A stretch of DNA of 64,000 nt. Origin: Okeania hirsuta (GTDB lineage Bacteria > Cyanobacteriota > Cyanobacteriia > Cyanobacteriales > Microcoleaceae). The stretch is from assembly GCF_003838195.1 (NCBI RefSeq), contig NZ_RCBY01000011.1:1-64000 (forward strand). The letters are read 5' to 3'. The translations under genes were made by a program, and so were the position numbers. Of this stretch, positions 30,281-38,660 are shown in pieces. Within the stretch, counting starts at the first letter, position 1, and each line of letters begins with the position of its first letter. The notes beneath the pieces were generated by a model. It made no database searches. It saw only the letters and a list, made by a program, of their open reading frames with translations, and was not told where the DNA came from.

Positions 30281-31690
30281 CACTCTCACCGTTAAATCTG
30301 GTGATTATAACGGGAGATTCTTGTCTCGCAGATTCTTAACTAGGCAACAAATCAAATAAACTGAGTTGTACCCCCGTCAGACCATCTCCACAAGCTTTTT
30401 CTTTAACCGCGTGCCCCACGGCTATTAAACCTCTATTTCTGATTACTTTTGCAGCAGCTATATCACGATTTATTTCATAACCACAGTTGCTGCAATTATG
30501 TTTTCTATCAGAGAGTTTTTTCTTTTCAATCTGCCCACATTTAGGGCATTCTTGAGAAGTATAATTCTTGTCAACTTTTCCATAATATTTGCCTCTTTTC
30601 CAGCAGATATAAGGAAGTATTTCATTGATAAATTGACCGATGCCACTGTCATTAGATTGTTTTCTGACAATACCTCTAGACCAAGAATTAAAGTTAATAT
30701 CTTCAACGAAAATATTGTCTGTATTATCACAAAGTTCATGAGCTAATTTGAAATGCCAGTCCCGTCTAGTATTGGCTATTTTCTCATGTATTTTAGCTAT
30801 CTTTTTCTGAAGTTTTAACCAATTATTTGACCCCTTCTTTTTTTTATTAAGTCTTCTTTGCAGCAATTTAAGCTCGCGTAGTTGGCTGAATAAAAACTTA
30901 GGAGATTTGATTAATTTTCCAGTTGAAGTAGCTACAAAACTTTCTATACCTGCATCTATTCCTAATGACTTTTTACCTACTGGATTATCTGGCAATAACT
31001 CAGATGAAGTAAAAATAATCATCAAATAATAGCCACTAGCTTTTTTGACTATCCTAGCTTGTTTAGCTTGAAAACCATCTGGATATGGTCTACTTTGTCT
31101 GATTTTAATCCAACCTAGTTGAGGTAGTTTAACTCTATTATTGCCTAAGCAATTTTTCAGCATTGCAGGAAAAACAAAACTTCTCAGTTTTTTCTTAAAC
31201 CTTGGATAACCTTTTCCTTGAGATTTCATGTCAGAAAAAGCTCTATCCAAAATTTTTAAAGTTTGTTGTAAAACTTGAGCATTAACTGACTTTAATTTAG
31301 GATGAATTTTTTTAGCTATTGTGAGATTTTTGGCTTGATGATTGTAATTAGGATAAGGCGCATCAGCAGGAATAATATATTCGGAAACAATTGAACAGCT
31401 ATTAATTGGTGATTTTCTCGCACTTGACCAGTCTTTTCGCTCTCTCAAAGCATAATTGTACACACTCTTACAAACATCAAGAATATGATTAATCTCTATT
31501 TCTTGTTGCTGAGTTTGGTTGAGCTTGTACTGGTAAGTTAAAGTAATCAAAGGTTGAAAAATAAAATGTTAATAACTATATTATAACTGATACTGGATTG
31601 ATTCGCGCTTCGCTCAATTAATAGATTTGTTGAAATTCATTTCACCGCTAAATTAGAAATTATAGCGGGAGTCCTCTTTCAAGATTCTCT
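30281..31690 (-). mobile_element. IS200/IS605-type element with tnpB only
   Basis: The element is built around tnpB without tnpA. A hairpin lies at each end: CCGTTA/TAACGG at 30289-30313 and CCGCTA/TAGCGG at 31645-31668. Both sit in a shared context (caccg-taaat...attata-cggga) and in the same orientation, as expected for the subterminal hairpins of this superfamily. Exact ends are not defined. The element separates the P-type ATPase from the DUF5132 gene. Confidence 0.65.
30336..31550 (-). CDS. tnpB: TnpB, RNA-guided nuclease of IS605/IS1341-type element
   Basis: 404 aa, the usual length. The split RuvC catalytic residues are all present: Asp199 in LGIDAG, Glu283 in VEDINF and Asp363 in NRDIAAAK. 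The zinc finger has Cys335/Cys338 (CPKC) and Cys353/Cys356 (CSNC). The N-terminal helix-turn-helix part (YQYKLNQTQQQEIE) is intact. TnpB proteins cut DNA under guidance of a reRNA/omegaRNA made from the element's right end, so the strand just past the stop codon, around 30281-30335, is the likely guide-RNA scaffold. No TnpA transposase is adjacent; mobility would depend on one supplied in trans. Start ATG 31550 is consistent with the family. Confidence 0.93.
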   Translation of the reverse strand: MITLTYQYKLNQTQQQEIEINHILDVCKSVYNYALRERKDWSSARKSPINSCSIVSEYIIPADAPYPNYNHQAKNLTIAKKIHPKLKSVNAQVLQQTLKILDRAFSDMKSQGKGYPRFKKKLRSFVFPAMLKNCLGNNRVKLPQLGWIKIRQSRPYPDGFQAKQARIVKKASGYYLMIIFTSSELLPDNPVGKKSLGIDAGIESFVATSTGKLIKSPKFLFSQLRELKLLQRRLNKKKKGSNNWLKLQKKIAKIHEKIANTRRDWHFKLAHELCDNTDNIFVEDINFNSWSRGIVRKQSNDSGIGQFINEILPYICWKRGKYYGKVDKNYTSQECPKCGQIEKKKLSDRKHNCSNCGYEINRDIAAAKVIRNRGLIAVGHAVKEKACGDGLTGVQLSLFDLLPS

Positions 31691-31795
31691 GATAGAATGG
31701 TAGGGAAATAGTTTTTGTAGATATTTGTATATATATTTTGGTTAATTCCAAGACTTTATTTACTAAATCAGCCCCTACAAAAAACCCATCTTATC

Positions 31796-32086
31796 TTGTT
31801 CCTTATATTAATTATGTCACTTGTTCACTTAAAAAAATCTGTAGTCACTCTTCACCTCCGAGAAATGGTTGAAGATGGTCAAACAAACGATCGCCTTGCA
31901 TTATTAGGACTAGGTGCGTTTTTGATTGGTCCATTAGTTGCTCCTACTGTCACAAAAGTTGCAAGAAAAGTAGTTAAGGGTGCAATTAAAAGTGGTCTTT
32001 CTATGTATGAACAGAGTCAGGAGACTTTTGCCGGAATTAGTGAAGAGTTTGCCGATAATTTGGCAGAATCTCAAACTAATCGTTGA
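31796..32086 (+). CDS. Small DUF5132-like membrane protein
   Basis: Up to 96 aa. A hydrophobic helix (LLGLGAFLIGPLVAPTVTKV) is followed by an amphipathic basic segment, KVVKGAIKSGLSMYEQ, then an acidic end. This is the layout of DUF5132 proteins, which accompany HMA2 and P-type ATPase genes in cyanobacteria. The start is uncertain: 31796, ATG 31814 and ATG 31865 are in frame, and none has a good ribosome binding site. The family usually begins close to the membrane segment, which favours 31865. The related protein at 34419 shares the helix plus A-x-K-x-G-x-S-x-x-E pattern. Confidence 0.6.
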   Translation: MFLILIMSLVHLKKSVVTLHLREMVEDGQTNDRLALLGLGAFLIGPLVAPTVTKVARKVVKGAIKSGLSMYEQSQETFAGISEEFADNLAESQTNR

Positions 32087-32552
32087 GATTAAAATTATTA
32101 AGTTAGGGGTGAGTTGATTAACCAAGTCAGAAGTTATTTTTGTAACGGGTATTTGAGCTTCGAGCCAAAAATATTTCGCTTTAAAAGACGGGGTTACACG
32201 ACCCTTATGATTTTGATAATTAGTCAAATTCACCTCTATAGAATCCAACTTTCTTATATAAAAGTCTACCCTCAACTCAGAAATAGAGAAAATTATTATT
32301 TTAGTTCAAATCATCATTCTGTGAAGCTCAAAAAAATCGCCAAAGCCAAATTTTTCTGCCTTGCATTCCCAAAATAAGTGTGGTACAATTCTATTATTGG
32401 GAGTGGTTTGCACCTATTCATGACTTTTTATTCAACTTAAAACCAAATTATCTCCCAACTATTATGTTTGACTAATTTGACTAAACTATCCACTTTGACA
32501 AAAATACCAAACAGCTTTTATAACAGTTAAAAAAGAAAGCGTTAAATTAATT
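32087..32552. other. Intergenic region with dispersed repeat
   Basis: A ~85-bp repeat at 32131-32216 (reverse copy at 46263-46345) is the only structure seen. The rest is AT-rich leader of the ATPase/TOPRIM pair. Confidence 0.6.
32131..32216 (-). repeat. Dispersed ~85-bp repeat with GC-rich core
   Basis: On the minus strand it reads gggtcgtgtaaccccgtctt, then ttaaagcgaaatatttttgg and ctcaaatacccgttacaaaaa. It matches 46263-46345 at most positions. Confidence 0.75.
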
Positions 32553-33644
32553 ATGTTTAAATGTATTACAGTTAAAAATTTTAGATGTTTTGAAGAAATT
32601 AGTATTGATAATATCGAACGAGTTAATTTAATTGGAGGTATCAATAATGTTGGCAAAACAGCTCTGCTAGAAGCAATTTTCTTGTTAAAAAGTTTAAATG
32701 CTCTAGAAATTCCGTTTCAATTAAACTTTAATAGAGGAGTAGTCCAGCAACAAACTTTTGATGTAGAAGAAATTTGTGAATGGTTATTCTACAAAAAACA
32801 AGTCAGTAAAGCCATTAAAATTAAAATAGTAAACGAAAATGGTGAAGAGAACGAACTAAAATTGAGTTTAGATAAAGCATCAAGCCCAAGATTGTTCCCT
32901 TTAAATTTAAGGTCAAATAGTAGAAAAACTCTCAAGGATTTAAAACTAGGATTTAAAAAAAATGGTCAACAAATCTTTGGTTTTACAATATTTTTAACAC
33001 CAGATCGAGAAGAACAAACAGAAATAAAGATAGCAATTCAGCAAGACGAAGAACAAGAAGCTAAAGAAATAGAAGTTTTTCCTCCTAGCGCTTTTCTCAG
33101 TAGTCGTTTAAGAGTATCGCCAACAAATGATGCAGAAATATTCAGTCAATTTGAAGCTATAAATAAACAAAATGAAATTATAGAAATCTTAAAAATAATA
33201 GAACCAAGATTAAAACGTTTAGCAGTTTTGGTAACCGGAGGAATTCCGATGATTCATGGAGATATTGGAGCAGATTATTTAATTCCTGTTTCATTAATGG
33301 GAGAAGGAATGGGAAGATTATTATCTATTATTTTATCGATTATGAATGCAAAAGAAGGAACAGTATTAATTGATGAAATTGAAAATGGTATACATCACTC
33401 AGTTATGGAAAAAGTTTGGCAGTCTATAGCTGTAGCAACTAGAAAATCTAACACTCAACTTTTTGCTACTACTCATAGTTATGAATGTATTAATGCTGCT
33501 CATCAAGCATTTTCCAACTCCGAATTATATGACTTTCGTTATTTCAGACTAGAGAGAGAAAAAGAGACTAATGTTATCAAGAGTTTAACTTATGACAAAG
33601 ATAATATTGAGACTTCTTTAGAGCTTAACTTGGAGATGCGTTAA
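32553..33644 (+). CDS. AAA (OLD/ABC-type) ATPase of a two-gene putative defence module
   Basis: 363 aa. Walker A GINNVGKT at 29-36 follows FRCFEEISID, the classic start of RecF/OLD-type ATPases (AAA15 group). The ABC-like signature region is near SLMGEGMGRLLSII, Walker B is VLIDEIENGIH, and a FATTHSYE switch histidine follows. The protein should dimerise and hydrolyse ATP as a sensor or loader for a nuclease. The next gene overlaps its stop codon by one base and encodes a TOPRIM-like protein. ATPase plus separate TOPRIM is the plan of PARIS (AriA-AriB) and of split OLD systems, so an anti-phage role is a reasonable inference. The ATG at 32553 places the first beta strand correctly. Confidence 0.85.
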   Translation: MFKCITVKNFRCFEEISIDNIERVNLIGGINNVGKTALLEAIFLLKSLNALEIPFQLNFNRGVVQQQTFDVEEICEWLFYKKQVSKAIKIKIVNENGEENELKLSLDKASSPRLFPLNLRSNSRKTLKDLKLGFKKNGQQIFGFTIFLTPDREEQTEIKIAIQQDEEQEAKEIEVFPPSAFLSSRLRVSPTNDAEIFSQFEAINKQNEIIEILKIIEPRLKRLAVLVTGGIPMIHGDIGADYLIPVSLMGEGMGRLLSIILSIMNAKEGTVLIDEIENGIHHSVMEKVWQSIAVATRKSNTQLFATTHSYECINAAHQAFSNSELYDFRYFRLEREKETNVIKSLTYDKDNIETSLELNLEMR

Positions 33645-34228
33645 TGAGTCAAATTCAAAAAACAATCAAAAAGTCAAAGTTGATTATTGGTGAAGGAAAA
33701 GAGGATGAAATGTTTTTCTCTAAATTAATTGAATATTTAGAAATTAATGATATCCAAGTTGATTCTTATGGAGGGAAAGATAACCTTAATAATTACTTAA
33801 AAACTTTGCATTTAATACCAGGATTTTCTAATTTGCGTTCTTTAGGAATTACTAGAGATGCTGATGATTCATTCGATTATGCCTCTAAAAGTATTGAATA
33901 TTCTCTCATAAAATATAAATTAAAAGAAATAGAGAACTTAAAAATAGAAAAGTTTATCCTTCCAAACAACAGTTCTGAAGGAATGCTAGAAGACTTATGT
34001 TTAGAATCAATAGATACTGATGAAATTAGCTGTATTGAAAGTTTCTTTCAGTGCATGGAGAAAAGTACAGGAAGAAAATCTAATAAAATTTCTAAAGCTA
34101 AAATATACGCCTGGTTATCTACTCAAGAACATCCCGATAAACGTCTAGGTGCAGCGGTTCAAGCAGGTTATATTAACTGGGATAACGAAGCCTTTAAAGA
34201 ACTGACAAATTTTATCAAAAATCTTTAA
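33644..34228 (+). CDS. DUF3226/TOPRIM-like protein paired with AAA ATPase
   Basis: 194 aa. The N-terminal strand-loop KLIIGEGKEDEMFF carries the conserved acidic residue of TOPRIM folds. ITRDADDS supplies the DxD pair. LPNNSSEGMLEDL is typical of DUF3226, in which the last acidic residues complete a metal site. ATG 33644 overlaps the TAA of the ATPase gene (TAATG), so translation is coupled and a complex is expected. By analogy with OLD and AriB proteins it could be a metal-dependent nuclease activated by the ATPase. No experimental family function is known to me. The 3' end abuts a MITE fragment. Confidence 0.78.
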   Translation: MSQIQKTIKKSKLIIGEGKEDEMFFSKLIEYLEINDIQVDSYGGKDNLNNYLKTLHLIPGFSNLRSLGITRDADDSFDYASKSIEYSLIKYKLKEIENLKIEKFILPNNSSEGMLEDLCLESIDTDEISCIESFFQCMEKSTGRKSNKISKAKIYAWLSTQEHPDKRLGAAVQAGYINWDNEAFKELTNFIKNL

Positions 34229-34231
34229 ATA

Positions 34232-34418
34232 GGGTTTGCTGAAAAAGTATTTTGGTAAGGGTAGGAGTTCAGGAGTCAGGAGAAATAGGAGTTATGGAGG
34301 AGTTAGTAGGAAGAATAGTCCCTTAATTTTTCTGCCCTAGTGAGCCTTTAATGCTAATCGCCCTCCTATCCCTATGCAATTGATTCTGTCTCCTGTCTTC
34401 TGTCTCCTGACTCCTTCT
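34232..34418 (+). mobile_element. MITE fragment, GGGTTTGCTGA family (left end only)
   Basis: It starts gggtttgctgaaaaagtatt 4 bp after the TOPRIM gene stop and matches the left 110 bp of the full copies (ggtaggag, aggagaaat, tttttctgcc). The right terminus is missing. Confidence 0.65.
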
Positions 34419-34817
34419 TCAAGGAGTTGCTGACTTATTTGCATTCAATTCTTGTTGAGAATATATACCTGCTTTTAAGTTAGATTTATGTTGTGCTTCT
34501 GCCGCTACTTCTGCCTTAGCTTCCGCCACAATATCCCCGAATATTTCTACTGTTTCTGCTAGAGCACCTTTAGTTTTTTCCAAGAAAGAAACACCAGTTT
34601 TAATAGTTGCTTTAGCTACAGGTTTTAACAAAGGTAAAATAATCGGAGTTAATACAATAGCACCCACACCTACTGCAATCGGAACTCGATTTTGAATAAC
34701 AGTTTGTTTAACTTGTTGAGGTAAATTTTGAGTTGCTTGTTGCCAGGTTTGATTAGCTACCACAGGCAAATTTTGAACCACTGATTCTGGTATATTTTGA
34801 TTAGTTTGTTCTACCAT
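34419..34817 (-). CDS. DUF5132-like membrane-associated protein
   Basis: 132 aa. Residues 1-45 are Gln/Asn-rich. A hydrophobic segment (IAVGVGAIVLTPIILPLLKP, about 47-66) is followed by VAKATIKTGVSFLEKTKGAL and an Ala/Glu-rich helix. This is the DUF5132 pattern, as in the smaller protein at 31796. The function is unknown; the family co-occurs with HMA2-type P-ATPases. An AGGAGAT-like ribosome binding site lies upstream of the ATG (reading the minus strand). The 3' end reaches a tandem 7-bp repeat. Confidence 0.7.
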   Translation of the reverse strand: MVEQTNQNIPESVVQNLPVVANQTWQQATQNLPQQVKQTVIQNRVPIAVGVGAIVLTPIILPLLKPVAKATIKTGVSFLEKTKGALAETVEIFGDIVAEAKAEVAAEAQHKSNLKAGIYSQQELNANKSATP

Positions 34818-34959
34818 ATTAATGATCTCCTGATATTAGTATTATTAATCTTATAAAATAACTATAACAAAAAAACACAAACGAGGGTAATTAATTTTTT
34901 ATTAAATTTTTGTTGCTATTTATTTTCAACAATAAAATATAGCAGAATAAAGAGGGAAA

Positions 34960-35004
34960 AAGGAAGAGGGAAGAGGGAAGAGGGAAGAGGGAAGAGGGAA
35001 GAAG
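34960..35004 (+). repeat. 7-bp tandem repeat (gaagagg)
   Basis: About six head-to-tail copies of the heptamer gaagagg. Confidence 0.85.
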
Positions 35005-35162
35005 GAAAAATGTAAGCATTCAGCTATTAGCAGTCAGCTCTCAGCAATAATAACCTGTGCTTAAGGACGAGTTTTAAATGAATATAGACTTTAGAGCTGA
35101 CTGTTATAGTAAGATTTTTCGTTTCTTAGTCAATAAAGCTTTTATCACTCATTAAAAGCAAT

Positions 35163-35204
35163 AGCTGATAGCTGATAGCTGATAGCTGATAGCTGATAGC
35201 TGAC
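35163..35204 (+). repeat. 7-bp tandem repeat (agctgat)
   Basis: Six copies of agctgat. Like the other arrays in this window, the period is seven bases. Confidence 0.9.
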
Positions 35205-35745
35205 GGAAAAATATTGCTTTGTCTTAGCTTTAAGCTCTCGATCTGTCTGCGACCTTTCCTTCCACTGCTATATCAACCACAAATTTATAGATTACTTAAT
35301 AACCCAGAGTAAACTACAAAAATTAAGATGAAACTTATACCCCATATATTTTAAAAATACTAAAATTTTAGACCGAGTTCACTTAAATATTTAATAAATA
35401 ATTTTAAGACTGAAGAATGTGGCAAGTAAGCATTCAGCGGTCAGCATTCAGCAATCAGCTATTAATTCACTGCCTTTATAGCAGGAATTAGTATTGAGAA
35501 GTTTAAGGAGAATTCAAAGTATTGAAAAAACAACTAACCTTGACCTGAGCAGTGTATATCCATTATTTATGAAACAGCTAAAAGCTGAATGCGAGCTAGC
35601 TGAATACTTACTGTGGCAAAGTAGATGAATTTTTGCTATAAAACCTTTATTATATAAACTTGATATTAAATGAATTTAACCGGAGCTTTTCTCCAAACCC
35701 TAGTTTAAGAACTTAAAAATATCCTCAATAAACCTGATTTATTTT

Positions 35746-36708
35746 ATGACAAATAAAATTTTAGCCCTTGATTTTGGTGGTACAAAGTTAGCAGCAGCAG
35801 TATTAAATGCTGGCGAAAGAAACTGGCAAGACTATCAAAAAACTTTTTCCCCTCCCCATGCTTCTGCTCAAACAGATATTGAAATGATGCAAACTATTTC
35901 TCACAACCTTCTCAAAGGCGAAAAACCTGCTGCTATAGGAGTCAGTTTTGGCGGTCCCGTAGATGCAACCACAGGTACAGTTCGTCTATCCCATCATGTA
36001 AAAGGTTGGGAAAATATTCCCCTCAAGCAAATCTTAGAAACCGAATTTAACTCACTCGCAATAGTTGATAATGATGCCAACGTAGCAGCATTAGGAGAAC
36101 ATCGTTTTGGCGCTGGTCAAGGATATGACAACTTACTTTATATTACTGTAAGCACAGGTGTAGGTGGAGGTTGGATTCTCAATGGCAAACCATGGCGCGG
36201 TGTCCAGAGTATGGCAGGAGAAATAGGTCATGTCACAGTCGATCCAGAAGGTCCAATTTGTCTTTGTGGTAAACGTGGTTGTGTAGAAAGATTAGCATCA
36301 GGTCCCTATATTGCCCAACAGGTAAGAGAACAGTTGCAATATCAACCTCAAGAAGGGCAAATTTTGCGGAGTTTGGTAAATAATGATTTAGAAGCAATAA
36401 CTGCCCAGGAAGTTAGTCAAGCAGCTATGCAAGGAGACAAAATTGCTATTAAGGCGATCGAATTAGCAGGTTGGGGTTTGGGAGTAGGTATTGGGAATGT
36501 AGCTAATTTAGTTAACCCCGAACGGTTTATTTTAGGGGGTGGGGTGATGAAAGCAGGTGAATTATTGTGGGAAACCTTACAACGAGTAGCAAGAGAAACT
36601 GCTTTACCAGAAGTCAATTTTGAGATTTTACCAGCAGCATTGGGTGATGAAGCACCTTTGTGGGGGGCAGTGGCATTAGCTGAGGATTTGTTGTTGAGTA
36701 ACCAATAA
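35746..36708 (+). CDS. ROK-family sugar kinase (glucokinase-like)
   Basis: 320 aa. The N-terminal phosphate loop LALDFGGTKLAAAV, the sugar-binding VDNDANVAALGE and STGVGGG loops, the GHVTVDPEGP segment and the zinc motif CLCGKRGCVE (about 176-185) define a ROK kinase. It should phosphorylate a hexose, probably glucose, with ATP in the cytoplasm. N-acetylhexosamine is an alternative that cannot be excluded from sequence alone. A regulatory ROK repressor is excluded because there is no N-terminal DNA-binding domain. The gene is isolated. Confidence 0.92.
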   Translation: MTNKILALDFGGTKLAAAVLNAGERNWQDYQKTFSPPHASAQTDIEMMQTISHNLLKGEKPAAIGVSFGGPVDATTGTVRLSHHVKGWENIPLKQILETEFNSLAIVDNDANVAALGEHRFGAGQGYDNLLYITVSTGVGGGWILNGKPWRGVQSMAGEIGHVTVDPEGPICLCGKRGCVERLASGPYIAQQVREQLQYQPQEGQILRSLVNNDLEAITAQEVSQAAMQGDKIAIKAIELAGWGLGVGIGNVANLVNPERFILGGGVMKAGELLWETLQRVARETALPEVNFEILPAALGDEAPLWGAVALAEDLLLSNQ

Positions 36709-36890
36709 TATCATATTCGGTTGAAAAGTTTAAAGAATTTTTAGAGATGGAGAAAGGAGGGAGAGCAGGGGTTCTATATATAGATATAGCAGAGAAAAGG
36801 CAACAGACAACAGTGGAAAAAACATTGCCTAGTCTAAGATTCATCATCAGCATAAGTCCTAACCGCTCTGGTTATTGCCATACCTACCAC

Positions 36891-37376
36891 CTAACGCAAC
36901 ACTCCCCGATCGCGTACCTGCTTTAGCAATTCCACTGCCTCTTGATGACCTTCTGAACTTGCCCAGACCAAAGCAGTCCATTTATTATTATCTTTAGCCT
37001 TGATATCTGCGCCCCGGTCTAGCAAAATTTGAATGGCGTTAATATGGCCACTACCAGCAGCTGTCATCAAGGGAGTCAAGCCAAAATTAGTAGCAGCATT
37101 GACATCAGCACCAGCATCCAATAAAATTTGCAAAATTTTCCGATCGCCACTACCTGCAGCACCCATCAAAGGCATCCAGCCATCATTATCATTATTGTTG
37201 ACATCAGCGCCAGCAGCCAATAATTTTTTAACTATTTCTATATGGCCAGCTTCCACAGCAGCAATTAAAGGAGTGGAACCCTCCGAGTCTTTAGCATCGA
37301 TATCTGTACCTTCATTCAGCAAAGTTTCGACTTGAGAAATATCTCCAGTTTTAACCACATCAATTAATTCTGTCAT
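36891..37376 (-). CDS. Ankyrin-repeat protein
   Basis: 161 aa, almost entirely ankyrin repeats. Four to five units of 33 residues carry the DxxGxTPLxxAxxxGHxxxVxxLLxxGADxN consensus, for example DSEGSTPLIAAVEAGHIEIV and NFGLTPLMTAAGSGHINAIQ. There is no signal peptide. It is a protein-protein interaction scaffold with an unknown partner. The 3' end converges on the ROK kinase gene. The upstream flank is a C/G-rich repeat block. Confidence 0.9.
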   Translation of the reverse strand: MTELIDVVKTGDISQVETLLNEGTDIDAKDSEGSTPLIAAVEAGHIEIVKKLLAAGADVNNNDNDGWMPLMGAAGSGDRKILQILLDAGADVNAATNFGLTPLMTAAGSGHINAIQILLDRGADIKAKDNNKWTALVWASSEGHQEAVELLKQVRDRGVLR

Positions 37377-37439
37377 CTTAGATTTTCTCCTATAATTTGG
37401 TTTTATCTAAAGTTAAGAGGATATCTGAAAAGTTGTTTA

Positions 37440-37600
37440 ATACTGAATTTTGCCCCCCTACCCCCCCCATTCTGGGGGGAACAAGAATCCATTAACTGCT
37501 AAAAGTCCCCCTTTATTAATCCCCCTCCCGTCCCCCTTGGGAAGGGGGAAGCCAGAGGATGCTGCGCTTTTGAAGGATGGGGGATGCGCGGGGGCGCGTT
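37440..37600. repeat. G/C-homopolymer-rich repeat block
   Basis: It contains ccccccctaccccccccatt, a ctgggggg stem partner, and ccctcccgtcccccttggga, then gcgcgggggcgcg. It is far more GC-rich than its surroundings and non-coding; short frames here are not supported. Confidence 0.6.
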
Positions 37601-37639
37601 ATGTAGCAAATGAGACTTCTCAGACAACCTCTAAGTATA

Positions 37640-37761
37640 TTAGCTACCTGGGTGCGACCTGTTGTGCAACAGTTACTACAACAGGCAAATATTGATATGA
37701 GAATTTCTGTCATTCTCTCACCTTGTCCTCATGCTACTGGAAAAGAAGCAGCGATCGCTCT
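37640..37761 (+). pseudogene. Duplicated 5' fragment of the LpxB-like gene
   Basis: This 122-bp stretch matches 38707-38828 in the same orientation with about 8 mismatches in 117 compared bases. It corresponds to residues ~16-56 of the 414-aa protein at 38661. It has no start codon and runs into the end of the PEP-CTERM gene. Confidence 0.85.
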
Positions 37762-38420
37762 GTTAGTCTATTAATTTTCTTGTTTTTTTCCCGTACTATA
37801 CCTGTAGCAATAGCACCAGTAACCAAGAGACCAAGAATATTTGTGGGTTCGGGGACAGATTCTGCTGTCAACTCTAGTTCCGCGAAAGAAACGACAGCAT
37901 CATCATAATAAAACCAGGGAATTGTATTAGTAACAGAATCTAATGAATTGATAATCTCTGCAGAGGTAAACCCAAAGTCTAGCAAATCTATAGAAACTGT
38001 ACCTGTAGTTCCCACCGCAGGGATACCAGGAATGCTAGGTATACTAATAGATTTTCCACCAACAACTCCAGTGACATCTGTTGTAACTCCAGAATTAATA
38101 GGAGAGAGAGTCAAAGTTAGGAGAGCCGAGTCTAGAGGGCTAGAAACTGGAAAAAGTGTTAGATTACTGTCATTTGAGAAATCAAATGACCAGTTTGTTG
38201 TTTCATCAACTCCATCACCTGTAGGCAAACTTGGGATAACTGAATTCTGTAGAATCAGAAAATCTCCATTCTGTAGATCTCCTCCAATAACAGGAGTTGG
38301 GTTAGAAGACCCAGTAGCAGTAGCTTTTATAGAAATAGCAAGCGCTTCTTTAGGAACCCAGAAAGTCAGGGTTGTCAAAATAGCGAGAAATGTCAGGGAT
38401 AAGTAATTTTTTCTCAGCAT
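37734..38420 (-). CDS. PEP-CTERM exported protein
   Basis: 228 aa. An N-terminal signal peptide ends near Ala28 (TFWVPKEALA). The body is beta-rich and Ser/Thr/Gly-rich. The C-terminal sorting signal is VPEPTN (189-194) plus a hydrophobic helix (ILGLLVTGAIATGIV) and a basic tail (REKNKK). PEP-CTERM proteins are processed by exosortase and exported to the cell envelope or matrix. The gene sits exactly between a 122-bp fragment and the complete 5' end of the LpxB-like gene. Its last seven or so codons, including the stop, are supplied by that fragment, so its natural C-terminus was altered by the rearrangement. Confidence 0.88.
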   Translation of the reverse strand: MLRKNYLSLTFLAILTTLTFWVPKEALAISIKATATGSSNPTPVIGGDLQNGDFLILQNSVIPSLPTGDGVDETTNWSFDFSNDSNLTLFPVSSPLDSALLTLTLSPINSGVTTDVTGVVGGKSISIPSIPGIPAVGTTGTVSIDLLDFGFTSAEIINSLDSVTNTIPWFYYDDAVVSFAELELTAESVPEPTNILGLLVTGAIATGIVREKNKKINRLTERSLLLFQ

Positions 38421-38660
38421 ATCTTCAATCTCCCAAATGAATTCTATGTTGCATCTGGTATGATAATACCATAGATTTCACAGAATAAAAGCTATTCCAG
38501 TAGTACCTCACTATTATCGAATGTGCTGTAATATTGAGAATTATAGACGTAAAAATGGTGGCATCATATTTCCAAATCCCAATGCACTAAAAGGAATTAT
38601 TGTCCATAGCTGTATTTCCGCCCTGTTGTACTATTAAAACCGGATTTAGTATACCCCCCT

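Larger units (their letters stand above)
34818..35745. other. Long repeat-filled intergenic region
   Basis: No gene is seen in 928 bp. It contains gaagagg tandem copies (about 34960-35004), an agctgat tandem run (about 35163-35204), and scattered cattcagc/tcagctatt repeats. The last ~150 bp are AT-rich and should hold the ROK kinase promoter. Confidence 0.65.

Noticed and set aside
34960-35204. CRISPR array
   Set aside because: The repeats are perfect 7-bp head-to-tail units without spacers. No array of 25-40 bp repeats with unique spacers was seen anywhere in the window.
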